Below, piece after piece: positions 1-9,226 of a stretch of DNA of 64,000 nt. The translations under genes and the position numbers were made by a program. Source of the stretch: Longimicrobium sp. (GTDB taxonomy: Bacteria; Gemmatimonadota; Gemmatimonadetes; Longimicrobiales; Longimicrobiaceae). Numbering within the stretch: position 1 is the first letter of the stretch; each line of letters starts with the position of its first letter. The stretch is taken from contig DASUYB010000103.1 of the NCBI GenBank assembly GCA_036377595.1, forward strand, positions 1 through 64,000, written 5' to 3'. Below the pieces are notes generated by a model that saw only the letters and a program-made list of their open reading frames with translations, ran no database searches and was not told the origin of the DNA.

Positions 1-34
1 AAGTTACACCTGTGTAAGCACTTGCCTCGATTCA

Positions 35-80
35 GACCCCGCCGGACGCGTTGTACACGCGTCCGACGGGGTCTTGTTGT
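35..80 (+). terminator. Rho-independent-like hairpin
   Basis: Two 16-nt arms (35-50 and 58-73) pair with a single mismatch around a 7-nt loop and are followed by TTGTTGT. This looks like the terminator of a gene that ends left of the window. Nothing else is evident in the first 300 bases apart from the second hairpin at 149-188. Confidence 0.6.
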
Positions 81-148
81 ATCTTGTTGCTGTTCAACCT
101 CTTATGGCCAACGTGTAAAACGGTGCTGTCGAACGCCTGCACGGAGGG

Positions 149-188
149 AACGGAGGTAACGGAGGGAGGCATCTCCGTTACCTCCGTT
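149..188. repeat. Perfect 16-bp inverted repeat (hairpin P1)
   Basis: Arms 149-164 and 173-188 are exact reverse complements built from the reiterated phrase ACGGAGGTA, with an 8-nt loop and a pyrimidine-rich tail (TCTTTCTC). It resembles in style the family of long gene-end hairpins seen elsewhere in the window. It is the only one not clearly 3' of a gene in view, though the gene it serves may lie off the left edge. Confidence 0.6.
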
Positions 189-309
189 TCTTTCTCTTGA
201 CCATTCATCCGGACCCGCGGCGGTCCAGCGTCCTCACCCCTTGCCTCTCAGTGCATGGGGATGGAACATCACCGCGTGGAGATCCGGATCTCATTCGAAG
301 ACGTGCACG

Positions 310-1251
310 GTGGAAGACGATCGAGCGGTGAAGGTGGATGGACAGGCGCGCTCCGGGGCCGTTCCCATGGTCCTGAGCGCGTTCTGTTTCAGCCTGATGA
401 GCCTGCTGGTGAAGCTGGTGGGCGCGCGCATCCCCAGCCAGGAGGTGGTGTTCGTCCGCGCCGTCGTGTCGCTGGCGATGGCGTACCTGCTCGTCCTCCG
501 CGCCCGGCCGGGGAACTGGGGCAATCGCAAGGGACTGCTGGTGGTGCGCGGGCTGATGGGGTTCGCGGCGCTGTCGTGCTTCTTCTACGGCATCATCCAC
601 CTGCCGCTGGCCGACGCCACGGTCATCCAGTACATGAACCCGGTGTTCACCGCGTGGCTGGGATGGTGGCTGCTGGGCGAGGCGCTCACCGTCGGCGAGG
701 CGGTCTTCAGCGGCGTGGGGCTCCTGGGCGTGCTGCTGATCGCCCGCCCCACCGCGCTGTTCGGCGGCGAGGGCGCGGCGCGGCTCGATCCCGTCGCGGT
801 CTCGGTCGCGCTGGCGGGCGCGATCTTCTCCGCGGCGGCGTACGTCAGCGTGCGGCGGCTGTCGCGCACCGAGCACCCGCTGATCATCGTCTTCTACTTC
901 ACCCTGGTCACCGTCCCCGCTTCCCTCCCCGGCGCGCTGGCGGGCGCGGTGATGCCGCGGGGCGTCGAGTGGCTGCTGCTGGCGGGCGTGGGGGTGACGG
1001 CGCTGGTCGGGCAGGTGTTCCTGACCAGCGGCCTGCAGCGCGAGCCCGCGGGCCGCGCGACGGCCATCGGCTACGTGCAGATCGTGTTCGCCGCCACGTG
1101 GGGGATGCTGTTCTTCCGCGAGTGGCCCGACGCGCTGAGCCTCCTCGGCGCCGCGCTGGTGCTGGTGAGCGTGGTGACGCTCGCCCGTCGCCGCGGCAGC
1201 CCCGAGGTCCGCACCAGCCGCGCCGAGGAGCCGACGGCCGAGGCGGTCTGA
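310..1251 (+). CDS. EamA/DMT-family permease
   Basis: Inner-membrane permease of the drug/metabolite transporter superfamily, about 313 residues with ten hydrophobic segments arranged as two EamA repeats (first around VLSAFCFSLMSLLVKL, second after the mid-protein Arg-rich loop). Substrate cannot be told; relatives export amino acids, purines or drugs. The frame is open upstream to 241, but the hydrophobic family start lies near 360, so a GTG at 310, 328 or 334 is more likely; 310 is a provisional choice. It converges with the DUF5335 gene, and the long hairpin at 1276-1342 lies between the two stops. Confidence 0.8.
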   Translation: MEDDRAVKVDGQARSGAVPMVLSAFCFSLMSLLVKLVGARIPSQEVVFVRAVVSLAMAYLLVLRARPGNWGNRKGLLVVRGLMGFAALSCFFYGIIHLPLADATVIQYMNPVFTAWLGWWLLGEALTVGEAVFSGVGLLGVLLIARPTALFGGEGAARLDPVAVSVALAGAIFSAAAYVSVRRLSRTEHPLIIVFYFTLVTVPASLPGALAGAVMPRGVEWLLLAGVGVTALVGQVFLTSGLQREPAGRATAIGYVQIVFAATWGMLFFREWPDALSLLGAALVLVSVVTLARRRGSPEVRTSRAEEPTAEAV

Positions 1252-1275
1252 CCGTTCAGAAAAAGAAGAGGAATG

Positions 1276-1342
1276 GTCTCACGCAGAGCAGCGGAGGAAG
1301 CAGAGAACTCACCTCTGCTTCCTCTGCTCCTCCGCGTGAGAC
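1276..1342. terminator. Long hairpin P2 between convergent genes
   Basis: Two 30-nt arms (1276-1305 and 1313-1342) match at 27 of 30 positions around a 7-nt loop. The arms start and end with GTCTCACGC and consist of repeated GCAGAG/GGAGGA phrases. It sits between the convergent stops of the permease and the DUF5335 gene, so a bidirectional terminator is the natural reading. Member of the gene-end hairpin family. Confidence 0.65.
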
Positions 1343-1384
1343 TTGTCTGTTCAGTCAGGGACCGAGCGAGGCTGAGGGTTGGAA

Positions 1385-1723
1385 TCAGCCGCCGGCCTCC
1401 TGCAGGAAGAGCAGCGTTTGCCCGCCGGGGTAGGCCAGGCGCAGCAGCAGGTCGCGGCCGTCGCCGGCGCGCTCCACGTCGATGCGCTGCACCGCCTCCA
1501 CGCTGTGCGTCAGGTGATCGGTGGGGTCGCCGTCGGTCAGCATCAGCTCCACCCGGCCATAGCGCGGCTCGAAGGCGGCGCCGCGGAAGTGCAGCTCCAT
1601 CTCCGCCCACTGCGCGCCCAGCTCGGCGTCGTCCAGCTCCAGGCGCGTGGCCCGGCCGGCGTTCCGGCGGGTGAAATCCCTCAACAGCTGCGGCCACTGG
1701 CCGCGATCCACTGCGGCGGTCAT
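1385..1723 (-). CDS. DUF5335-family protein
   Basis: Small soluble protein of 112 residues, no signal peptide or membrane segment. The layout (N-terminal WPQLLRDFTRRNAGR, then a beta-rich segment with ADV-type acidic strands and the C-terminal LAYPGGQTLLFL) matches the uncharacterised DUF5335 family, whose role is unknown. It is a single gene, convergent with the permease and separated from it by a hairpin. No catalytic residues can be proposed. Confidence 0.65.
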   Translation of the reverse strand: MTAAVDRGQWPQLLRDFTRRNAGRATRLELDDAELGAQWAEMELHFRGAAFEPRYGRVELMLTDGDPTDHLTHSVEAVQRIDVERAGDGRDLLLRLAYPGGQTLLFLQEAGG

Positions 1724-1947
1724 CGCTCACCTCGTGCTGCGCATCCAACGCCCGCGGCGGAGAGGCCGCCACGGTCCCGGGTGATGAAGATGGCGCCGCG
1801 CCCGTCTCCGCGCGGTAAGGCAGCCGTCAACACCCGTGTCAGGCAATCCTTGACGCGCAGGCACTTCCGGCGGATTTCGCGCGCGCTTACCTTCGAACCC
1901 TAGCTTCCGACCCGATCCCGTCTCCAACCCGGTACGCTCCGGCCCGA

Positions 1948-4047
1948 ATGAGCAGCACCCTGCCGCCCGCCGGCACCGACGAGCTTTCGCGCCTGCTGCT
2001 GGACAGCGTGCGCGACGAGGCCATCTTCGCGCTCGATCCCACTGGCCGCGTCGTGCGCTGGAGCACGGGCGCGCGCGAGGTGATCGGGTACGAGGAGCAC
2101 GAGGTGCTGGGCGTGCACTTCTCGCGCTTCTACACCCCCGACGACGTACAGCTGGGGCTGGCCGAGCGCGAGCTGCGGCGCGCGCAGCAGCACGGCCGCT
2201 CGGAGACGGAGGGGTGGCGCGTGCGCAAGGACGGCTCGCGCTTCTGGGCGCAGATCGTGACCACCGCGCTGCACGACGACGCCGGGCGCCTGGTCGGCTA
2301 CTCGCGGGTGGTGCGCGACATCACCGAGCGGCTGCGCTTCGAGGAAGCCATCCGGCTCTCGGAGGCGAAGTTCTCGGGGATCATCTCCATCGCCACCGAC
2401 GCCATCGTCTCGGTCGACGAGGAGCTGCGCATCGTCCTCTTCAACCAGGGCGCCGAGCGGATCTTCGGGTGGACGGCCGAGGAGGCGATCGGCAAGCCGC
2501 TCTCCCATCTCCTTCCCGAGCGCTTCCGCGGCCGCCACGACGCGCACATCCACGCCTTCGCGGCCGGGCCCGTCGCCGCCAAGCGGATGGGCGAGCGGCA
2601 GGAGATCTACGGCCTGCGCAGGGACGGGACGGAGTTTCCCGCCGAGGCCAGCATCTCGCGGCTGGAGCTGCCCGGCGCGCGGCTGTTCACCGCCGTGCTG
2701 CGCGACATCACCGACCGCAAGCGGGCCGAGGAGGCGGTGGCGCGCGCGCTGGCCGCCGAGCAGGAGGCCCGCGCCGAGGCCGAGGCGGCGGGCGCGCGCA
2801 CCCGCTTCCTGGCCGAGGCCGGGGCGCGGCTCTCCGAGTCGCTGGACCGCGAGACGGTGCTGCGCACGCTGGCCGGCGCGTCGGTGCCCATGCTGGGCGA
2901 TTGGTGCGTGGTCTTCCTGCGCGAGGACGACGGGCAGATCCGGCGGGTGGCCGCCGCGCACCGCGACCCCGAGCGCGAGGGGCTCACCCGCGAGCTCCTC
3001 GGCCTTCCCGTGGAGCCGGCGTCGATGCACCCGGTGGCGCGGGCGATGGAGACGCGCGAGCCGGTGCTGACCGAGTCGCTCCCCGACGGCTGGATCGACG
3101 GGATCGCGGCGGGCGGCGAGCACGCGCGCATCCTCCACGAGCTGGGGATGCACGCGGTGCTCGCCGTTCCCCTGGTGGTGCGCGGCGAGGTGCTGGGTGG
3201 GCTGGGACTGGTGATGTCGTCGGCCGAGCGGGGCTACACGCCGGCGCTGGTGACGGTGGCGGGCGAGCTGGCGTCGCGCGCGGCGCTGGCGGTGGAGAAC
3301 ACGCGGCTGTACGGCGCGGCGCAGTCCGCCATCCGCGCGCGCGAGGACGTGCTGCACGTGGTCAGCCACGACCTGGGCAACTCGCTCTCGGCCATCATCG
3401 TCACCACCACCGTGCTCCTCCGCACCCTTCCCGAGGAGGAGGCGAACGACGACCTGCGCAGGCGCATCGCCAGCATCCGCGACCTCGCGCGGCGGATGCA
3501 GCGGCTGCGGCAGGACCTGCTCGACGTGGCCAGCATCGAGACCGGGCGCCTGGCCATCGAGTGGGACGCATGGGACCCGGGCGGGCTGGCCGGCGAGGCG
3601 CTGGAGTCGTTCGCCGGGCTGGCGGCCGAGAAGGGGCTGCGGCTGGAGGGCGACGTCGCCCCCGATCTCCCGCAGCTGGAAGGCGATCGCGAGCGGATCA
3701 TGCAGGTGCTGGCCAATCTCCTGGGGAACGCGGTGAAGTTCACCCCCGAGGGCGGCCGCGTGGGGCTGCGCGTGTCGGGCGGCGACGGGGAGGTGCGCTT
3801 CGAGGTCGGCGACACCGGGCCGGGGATCCCCCCCGAGCACCTGGTGCACGTGTTCGACCGCTTCTGGAAGGTGCGCAGTGCCAACCGCCAGGGCGCGGGG
3901 CTGGGTCTCGCCATCGCCAAGGGGATCGTCGAGGCGCACGACGGGCGCATCTGGGTGGAGAGCGTCGAGGGCGAGGGGAGCACCTTCGTCTTCACCCTCC
4001 CCCTCCGCGAAGGCCTGACGGAGATCGAGGAAGACGAGGATCTCTAG
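1948..4047 (+). CDS. PAS-PAS-GAF sensor histidine kinase
   Basis: Soluble sensor kinase of 699 residues. Order: PAS (about 15-130), second PAS (about 136-262), short coiled coil, GAF (about 290-455), HisKA with phospho-acceptor His in VVSHDLGNSLSAI (about 472), and HATPase_c with N box NLLGNAVKFTPEGG, G1 DTGPGIPP and G2 GAGLGLAIAKG. The H box reads HDLGNSLS rather than the common HDLRNPLS. No transmembrane segment, so it should sense a cytoplasmic signal. No response regulator lies beside it, making it an orphan kinase. The ATG lacks an obvious Shine-Dalgarno. A long hairpin (4057-4127) follows the stop. Confidence 0.9.
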   Translation: MSSTLPPAGTDELSRLLLDSVRDEAIFALDPTGRVVRWSTGAREVIGYEEHEVLGVHFSRFYTPDDVQLGLAERELRRAQQHGRSETEGWRVRKDGSRFWAQIVTTALHDDAGRLVGYSRVVRDITERLRFEEAIRLSEAKFSGIISIATDAIVSVDEELRIVLFNQGAERIFGWTAEEAIGKPLSHLLPERFRGRHDAHIHAFAAGPVAAKRMGERQEIYGLRRDGTEFPAEASISRLELPGARLFTAVLRDITDRKRAEEAVARALAAEQEARAEAEAAGARTRFLAEAGARLSESLDRETVLRTLAGASVPMLGDWCVVFLREDDGQIRRVAAAHRDPEREGLTRELLGLPVEPASMHPVARAMETREPVLTESLPDGWIDGIAAGGEHARILHELGMHAVLAVPLVVRGEVLGGLGLVMSSAERGYTPALVTVAGELASRAALAVENTRLYGAAQSAIRAREDVLHVVSHDLGNSLSAIIVTTTVLLRTLPEEEANDDLRRRIASIRDLARRMQRLRQDLLDVASIETGRLAIEWDAWDPGGLAGEALESFAGLAAEKGLRLEGDVAPDLPQLEGDRERIMQVLANLLGNAVKFTPEGGRVGLRVSGGDGEVRFEVGDTGPGIPPEHLVHVFDRFWKVRSANRQGAGLGLAIAKGIVEAHDGRIWVESVEGEGSTFVFTLPLREGLTEIEEDEDL

Positions 4048-4056
4048 AAAAGAAGG

Positions 4057-4127
4057 TTCACGCAGAGGTCGCAGAGCCGCAGAGGACTTCGATCCGTTCC
4101 TCTGCGGCTCTGCGACCTCGGCGTGAG
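4057..4127. terminator. Long hairpin P3 after kinase gene
   Basis: Arms 4057-4086 and 4098-4127 pair at all but two of 30 positions around an 11-nt loop, built from GCAGAGG/TCGCAGAG phrases. It begins 10 bases after the kinase stop and ends about 50 bases before the PAP2 start, so it would insulate the two same-strand genes. Confidence 0.65.
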
Positions 4128-4179
4128 ACAAGTCGTTCGGGGTGAGAAAGGTACGCTTCCTGCGCCGCGCATCCGCACG

Positions 4180-5025
4180 ATGAGCACGCAATCCGACCGT
4201 CTCGAGCGCCGATCCGCGCCGCGCGACCATCAGCCCGCGCGCAACGCCATGTTCCGCCTGTTCCGCTGGGTGGGCGGGCACGTGCGCGGCTTCCACGCGG
4301 CCGTCGGCGCGCTGCTGATCGGCGGCGTGGCGGTGATCGTGGTCTGCGTCGCGCTCTTCTCCGCGCTGGCCGACGAGGTGATGGAGGGCGACACGCTCGC
4401 CTTCGACCGCTCGGTGCTGCTGTGGATGAACGGCCACGCCTCGCCGCAGCTGACCAGCCTGGCGCTGGACGTGACGGCGCTGGGCGCGGGGACGGTGGTG
4501 TGGCTGGTGATGATCGTCGCCAGCGTCTTCCTCTGGGTCAGCCGCCACCGCTGGTCGGCCGCGTTGCTCTGGGTCTCCATCGCCGGCTCGGGGCTCATCA
4601 ACGCCGTGGTGAAGCTGTTCTTCGACCGCCCGCGGCCGCAGCTCTTCCCCTGGCGCGTGCCGTACGCGGGGTTCTCGTCGTTCCCCTCGGGGCACTCGAT
4701 GACGTCGATGGTGTGCTACGCCACGCTGGCGTTCCTCATCGCCCGGCTGGTGCCCTCGAAGTTCCTGCGCCGCTTCACCTTCGGCGTGGCGGCGCTGATC
4801 ATCCTGCTGATCGGGCTGTCGCGGATGTACCTGGGGGTGCACTACCCCACGGACGTGGCGGCCGGGTTCATCATGGGGCTGGCGTGGGCGTCGTTCTGCG
4901 CGCTGGGGATCGAGGCGCTGCGCTACTTCCGCCACCGCGAGCCGCAGGTGGCCGCGCAGGAGCAGGACCTCGACGCCACCGCCGAAGCCGGCCCCGCGGG
5001 TGACGCATCGACGCAGGCCGCCTGA
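4180..5025 (+). CDS. PAP2-family membrane phosphatase
   Basis: Integral membrane phosphatase of 281 residues. All three PAP2 signature blocks are visible: KLFFDRPRP (KxxxxxxRP), FPSGHSM (PSGH) and SRMYLGVHYPTDV (SRxxxxxHxxxD), with the two His as predicted nucleophile and acid/base. Relatives dephosphorylate undecaprenyl pyrophosphate or phosphatidic-acid-type lipids on the outer face of the inner membrane; the exact substrate is not determined. The frame is open upstream to 4123 but that stretch is the end of hairpin P3, so ATG 4180 is chosen. The tail is acidic and Ala-rich. Confidence 0.88.
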   Translation: MSTQSDRLERRSAPRDHQPARNAMFRLFRWVGGHVRGFHAAVGALLIGGVAVIVVCVALFSALADEVMEGDTLAFDRSVLLWMNGHASPQLTSLALDVTALGAGTVVWLVMIVASVFLWVSRHRWSAALLWVSIAGSGLINAVVKLFFDRPRPQLFPWRVPYAGFSSFPSGHSMTSMVCYATLAFLIARLVPSKFLRRFTFGVAALIILLIGLSRMYLGVHYPTDVAAGFIMGLAWASFCALGIEALRYFRHREPQVAAQEQDLDATAEAGPAGDASTQAA

Positions 5026-5402
5026 GCGGCCCCGAACGCGGCACGACCGGCTCCGGGCGCACCTTCGCGTCCGGAGCCGGGTCGTTTGCGGCATCTACCC
5101 TGATGACCGTGGAAGCGCGTTCCACGGGGGATGTCCGACTGCTCCAGGCCTGGAGAGTGGGTGGGGCGATCAGTGCACTTCCATGAAGACGACGTCGTGT
5201 TCCGCGCGCGCTCAAAGAGCAAAGCAGGAGGCGCGCCACGATTCCTCCCGAACTGTAAATCTGTTTTCCACCGATGTTTGTGAGATTCTACACGCCGTTC
5301 GCCGCTGCGGCAGGGTAGTGCGGCGGCACCAGATCGGTGCACCATTCCGGTTCGAGGCGATCGCGCGGAAGCGGCCATCGCCCCGGGTTGGGGAGGAAGG
5401 TT

Positions 5403-5578
5403 GTCATTCCGAAGGCGCCGCGCCGCCCTCTCCTCCACGCAAAACCGTGGCGCCTGAGGAATCTGTGGCCGGCTCCCGAGCCACAAGCCGCCTGTCGCTC
5501 GGACGCAGGCCACAGATTCCTCGGGCGCCGCCCGGTATCAGCGCGATTGAAGATCAGGAGCAGCGGCGCCGCTGAATA
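5403..5578 (+). repeat. Four-armed repeat, ATTCC type, copy A (truncated)
   Basis: Starts GTCATTCCGAAGG, carries the centre GAGGAATCTGTGGC / GCCACAGATTCCTC and the stretch CAGCGGCGCCGCT, but lacks the closing CGGAATGAC found at the same place in copies B (11091-11271) and C (16376-16556). The closing motif appears instead about 90 bases on (near 5661), which suggests an insertion or deletion in this copy. Confidence 0.7.
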
Positions 5579-5688
5579 GAAAGTAGATCGCCTAAGTCAT
5601 TGTGGTGCAGGCGATTATGGCTTTCATTCTCCGTGGTCGCGCGCAGCGCGGTGTACGACTCGGAATGACATCCGATCGGAATGCAGGG

Positions 5689-5762
5689 CACAGAGGAAAG
5701 CAGAGGCACGGAGAACAAAATCGCAGTCCTCTGTGCCTCTGCTGTTCTCTGTGTCCTCTGTG
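5689..5762. terminator. Long hairpin P4 downstream of MFS gene
   Basis: Imperfect inverted repeat made of CACAGAGGA/GCAGAGGCA phrases; the right arm contains one extra 8-9 nt phrase relative to the left. It ends 18 bases from the minus-strand MFS stop, so it lies exactly at that gene's 3' end. Confidence 0.6.
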
Positions 5763-5779
5763 CGATCCGTTTTCCTGAT

Positions 5780-7099
5780 TCAGGTGGCGGCCACGGCGAC
5801 GCCTTCCTCCTTCTGCGGCGCGGGGGGCTCTTCCTCGCGGTGCGGGCCGATGCCGAAGCTCAGGAAGAGCGTGCCCACCACCAGCGCGGCGCTGGTCCAG
5901 AACGGGAACCCCGTCCCCATGTGCTGGAAGGTCCATCCCGCCAGCAGCGGGAAGAGGACGCGCGCCGCGCCGCCGTAGCTCTGCTGCACGCCCATCATCA
6001 CCCCCCGCTCGCGCGGGTCGATCACCTGCGACAGTAGCCCGGTGACGCACGGGAAGGTGAACGCCGTCCCCAGCGGCATCAGGGCTGCCACCAGTGCCAG
6101 CACCACGATCCGCGGCTCGACCGACGCGCCGAAGGGGAGGGCGATGGACCAGCCGGTGCGGATGGCGGCCGTCAGCGGGATCAGCCCCAGCCCCAGCGCC
6201 AGCAGCGCCTGCCCGATGCGCGCCAGCCGCGGCTCGCCGAAGCGGTCCACCGCCGGGCCCAGGAAGAAGGCGCGCACCAGCACCGAGATGGCCCCGTTCC
6301 AGGCGAAGAACCAGCCGATGGAGCGCTCGGTGATGCCGAAGCGGGCGGCCAGGAACAGCGCCAGCACCGCCGTGAACCCGCTGAACGCGCCCATGGCGAT
6401 GGCGTAGATCCAGATCAGCCGCGGCGCCGGGTCGCCCGGGTGCGTAGCCACGTGCAGCGCGGCCTCGGCGGGGCGGATCACCGTCTTCTTGGCCTGCGGC
6501 GGCTCGGGGACGTGCGACTCGCGCACGTACGCCCACACGAAGCCGATGTTGGCCGCGCACAGAGCCGCCGCCAGCACCCCCGGCGCGCGCGGCCCCCAGA
6601 ACGCCAGGCTCAGCGACCCCAGCGCCGGCCCGATGCTCACCCCCAGGTTCGTCGCCGCCGAGAGCCAGCCGAGCGCGCGGGCGCGGTCGCGCGGCTCGGT
6701 GCTGTCGGCCACGTACGCCTGGATCACGCCCACCGTCCCCCCGCCCGCGCCCTGCACGATGCGGGAGAGGAAGAGGAGCCAGAGGTAGAAGCCGGCCGAG
6801 CGGTGGTCGCCCGTCGGCAGGCTGGCCCAGGCGAAGATGAGATACGCGGCGACGGACGCGGTGAGCGCGGTGAGCAGCACCGGGCGGCGGCCGTAGCGGT
6901 CGGAGAAGCGCCCCCAGAGCGGCGCGCTGAGCAGCTGGGCGAGAGAGAACGACGACACCAGCGCGCCCACCGCGAAGCCGCCGGCGCCCAGCCGCGTGGC
7001 CACGAACGGGAGCTGGGGGACCACCATCAGGAGGCCCATCATGTCCACGAACGCCGCGAACATCAGCGCGGTCAGGTTCCCCGCGCGGTGCCGGGTCAC
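5780..7099 (-). CDS. MFS exporter, Tet(A)-like
   Basis: Twelve-segment major facilitator of 439 residues. TM1 carries the Asp typical of drug-proton antiporters (FVDMMGLLMVVPQLP) and the TM2-3 loop carries motif A as GRFSDRYGRRPVLL, so a proton-coupled efflux pump related to Tet(A)/multidrug exporters is likely. A charged central loop (about 205-225) separates the two halves. The C-terminus ends in an acidic/Lys-rich tail. It is a single gene; no regulator is adjacent, and a repeat element occupies the upstream interval. Substrate unknown. Confidence 0.85.
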   Translation of the reverse strand: MTRHRAGNLTALMFAAFVDMMGLLMVVPQLPFVATRLGAGGFAVGALVSSFSLAQLLSAPLWGRFSDRYGRRPVLLTALTASVAAYLIFAWASLPTGDHRSAGFYLWLLFLSRIVQGAGGGTVGVIQAYVADSTEPRDRARALGWLSAATNLGVSIGPALGSLSLAFWGPRAPGVLAAALCAANIGFVWAYVRESHVPEPPQAKKTVIRPAEAALHVATHPGDPAPRLIWIYAIAMGAFSGFTAVLALFLAARFGITERSIGWFFAWNGAISVLVRAFFLGPAVDRFGEPRLARIGQALLALGLGLIPLTAAIRTGWSIALPFGASVEPRIVVLALVAALMPLGTAFTFPCVTGLLSQVIDPRERGVMMGVQQSYGGAARVLFPLLAGWTFQHMGTGFPFWTSAALVVGTLFLSFGIGPHREEEPPAPQKEEGVAVAAT

Positions 7100-7454
7100 G
7101 GGGCGTCCGGGGTTGCGATGGTGATCATCCGTTGTGAGGCGAAGGTTGGACGCGGAACGTACCCGCGCCCGCGGGGGGAGTCAACCGAGCACACTCCTCG
7201 CGCCGGCAGCTTTCGATGGCTTCCCGCCTTCGCCGGGTTGTCATCCTGAGGGCGCGGGCGCCGCAACCCGCGTGAGCACCGACGCTTGCCGCGCCCGAAG
7301 GATCTTGCCGGTTCCGCCGGGAATGCCGGTCCTGAAGGGCAGGCATCTTCGCGGGGACGAGTAGATCCTTCGCCGCCGCCCGGCATCGGCCGTGACGATG
7401 TGCCGGTGCGGCGGCGGCCTCAGGATGACACCACGCGCGCGCGCCGGTCCTCCG
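7100..7454. other. Gene-free interval
   Basis: About 355 bases lie between the MFS start and the peptidase stop. The right half is repeat copy R1 (7240-7429). The left part should hold the MFS promoter, but no confident -35/-10 pair can be named. Confidence 0.5.
7240..7429. repeat. Four-armed repeat, ATCCT type, copy R1
   Basis: Outer ends GTCATCCTGAG (7240-7250) and CTCAGGATGAC (7419-7429) are exact reverse complements; between them lie CGAAGGATCT (about 7296) and AGATCCTTCG (about 7364), also reverse complements. The four arms share the core ATCC/GGAT. Confidence 0.7.
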
Positions 7455-9053
7455 TCATCGCGACGGCGCCGTGGGGATGCGGAGGACCGGGTATGCGTTG
7501 TCCTTGAGCCACGCGTCCAGCAACCCCCACGCGGCGAACCCGTCGTCCGAGCGCGGCTCCAGCAGCGTGAACGCCAGGCGCCCCAGCGGCTGGGCCGCGG
7601 ACACGCGCAGCCAGTTCCCCGCCAGCGTCCTTTGCGCCGGCCGCCACGCGCCGAACAGGCGGCGCTCGCGGTGCCCCTCGCTCTCGTTCCGCGCCGTGGT
7701 GGCCGAGTCCACGCGGAACTCCTCGGCGCCGGAGATCGCGCCGCCGGCGACGCGCTCGACGCGGATTCCGTGCGCCCTCAGCCGGTCGGCGATGTCGCCC
7801 AGCGAGTCGGGGAGGAGCCAGGCGGCGGGGGCGCGCTCCGTCCCGGCGGCGTAGTAGGCGATGAACTCGGGCATCCGCTCCGGGCGGACGACGTCGCGCC
7901 GGCGCCACATCACCTCGCCGCTGTACGGGTTGCGCTCCTCGGTGACCTCGCCCATCAGGATCTCCGCCGGCCCCGTGCGCCGCAGCCGCGCCGTCACCGC
8001 CATCTCCATCCCCACCACGCCGCGCCGGTCCGCCTCGGCCGTGATGCGGCGGATGCGCGTGGCGTTGGCCGCGGCCCAGTCCACGATCTCCTCCACGAAG
8101 CGCCGCTGCACCTCGATGCGCTCGCCGAAGGTGAGATACGAGTAGGTTTCGCTGAGGATGCCGAAGCGGTTGCGCAGCCCCCAGTAGTGGTTGCTGAAGC
8201 GCGGCCGCCAGTCGTACGTGTACCATCCGCGCTCCGCGCCGGGTCCGGCCGCCCACGGGCTCTCCGGCGCGGGGACGTTGCCGTAGTCGTGGAACTCGTA
8301 GCCGTATTTCCGCTTCGCGCTGCGGGTGATGGCGGGGAGCCACTCGTCGCGCAGCAGGGCGGAGATGGCGGCGTCGGTGTTGGGGTGCAGCGGTGGCGCG
8401 TAGGTGAGGTGGTACGCGTGGAAGGTGCCGTCGGTCGTGTGGAGATCGACCAGCACGTGGGGATCGTACGCGTTCATCAGCGCGGCCTGCGCGCGCGCCT
8501 CGGGGGTGTCGAGCTTGGTGAAGTCGCGGTTGATGTTGAGCCCCTGCGCGTTCGGACGCGTCCCCATCCCCGCCACGGGGCCGTGCTGCTGCGGCCGGTG
8601 GTTCAGCGCGATCCGCTCGTTTCCGTCGGCGTTGAAGATCGGCGCGACGAGCAGGACGAGGGAATCCGCCCACGCCGCGTGCCCGCCGCGGGCGACGTCG
8701 CGCAGGATCTGCAGCAGCCCCTCCTTCCCCTCCACCTCGCCGGCGTGGATGTCGCCCTGCAGGTAGACGACCGTCTTGCCGCTCGCCCGCACCGCCCCGG
8801 GAGATGCGTCGCGCACGCGGCCGACGACGGCGAGCGGGAGCGCCCGCCCCTCCCACGTGTAGCCGAAGGTGGCGAGGTGGATCAGCGGCGACGCGCGACC
8901 GACGGTGTCGAGGAACGCCACCACGTCCGCGTACCGGCTGGTCTCGCGGAACTGCGACCGCTCGGCGCGCGTCAGCGGCGCCACCGCCTGCGCGGATGCG
9001 GCCTGGGAGACGAGGGAGAGGACGATGGGGAGGACGAGGAGCCGTCGGCGCAT
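7455..9053 (-). CDS. Secreted M14-family zinc carboxypeptidase-like peptidase
   Basis: Exported metallopeptidase of 532 residues. It starts with a Sec signal (RRRLLVLPIVLSL...AASAQA); the frame is open further upstream, but this ATG is chosen for the signal peptide. The zinc-binding HxxE is in GDIHAGEVEGKEG, a later His-containing block is VLVDLHTTDGTFH, and SETYSYLTF gives the likely catalytic Glu, as in M14 enzymes. The roughly 200-residue C-terminal region has no recognised domain and may be a beta-sandwich. Probably degrades peptides in the periplasm or outside the cell. Confidence 0.83.
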   Translation of the reverse strand: MRRRLLVLPIVLSLVSQAASAQAVAPLTRAERSQFRETSRYADVVAFLDTVGRASPLIHLATFGYTWEGRALPLAVVGRVRDASPGAVRASGKTVVYLQGDIHAGEVEGKEGLLQILRDVARGGHAAWADSLVLLVAPIFNADGNERIALNHRPQQHGPVAGMGTRPNAQGLNINRDFTKLDTPEARAQAALMNAYDPHVLVDLHTTDGTFHAYHLTYAPPLHPNTDAAISALLRDEWLPAITRSAKRKYGYEFHDYGNVPAPESPWAAGPGAERGWYTYDWRPRFSNHYWGLRNRFGILSETYSYLTFGERIEVQRRFVEEIVDWAAANATRIRRITAEADRRGVVGMEMAVTARLRRTGPAEILMGEVTEERNPYSGEVMWRRRDVVRPERMPEFIAYYAAGTERAPAAWLLPDSLGDIADRLRAHGIRVERVAGGAISGAEEFRVDSATTARNESEGHRERRLFGAWRPAQRTLAGNWLRVSAAQPLGRLAFTLLEPRSDDGFAAWGLLDAWLKDNAYPVLRIPTAPSR

Positions 9054-9226
9054 GGGTCTGCGGGTCGCGAGGGGAACGCGGGGCGAGCAGACAACGTACT
9101 CCGCGGCGGGTGGGATGCAATGAACGGATGGCGCTTGCGCGAGCGCCGCCGCCGGGCGAACGTGTGCGCGGCTCCCTCCCACCGTCTTCGTCCTCGACTC
9201 ATACGGACGCTCGGATTTTCGTGGGG

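Larger units (their letters stand above)
5026..5779. other. Gene-free interval with two repeat elements
   Basis: No convincing gene. The interval holds the four-armed GTCATTCCGA-type repeat copy A (5403-5578) and the gene-end hairpin P4 (5689-5762). The stretch 5026-5400 shows no recognisable feature except a short GTTCCACGG-type inverted repeat near 5110. Confidence 0.6.

Noticed and set aside
1900-5094. Very long open frame (over 1000 codons) on the minus strand
   Set aside because: It lies antisense to the sensor kinase and PAP2 genes. Its translation is Arg/His/Gln/Ala-rich low complexity, a by-product of high GC; the plus-strand frames carry clear domains.
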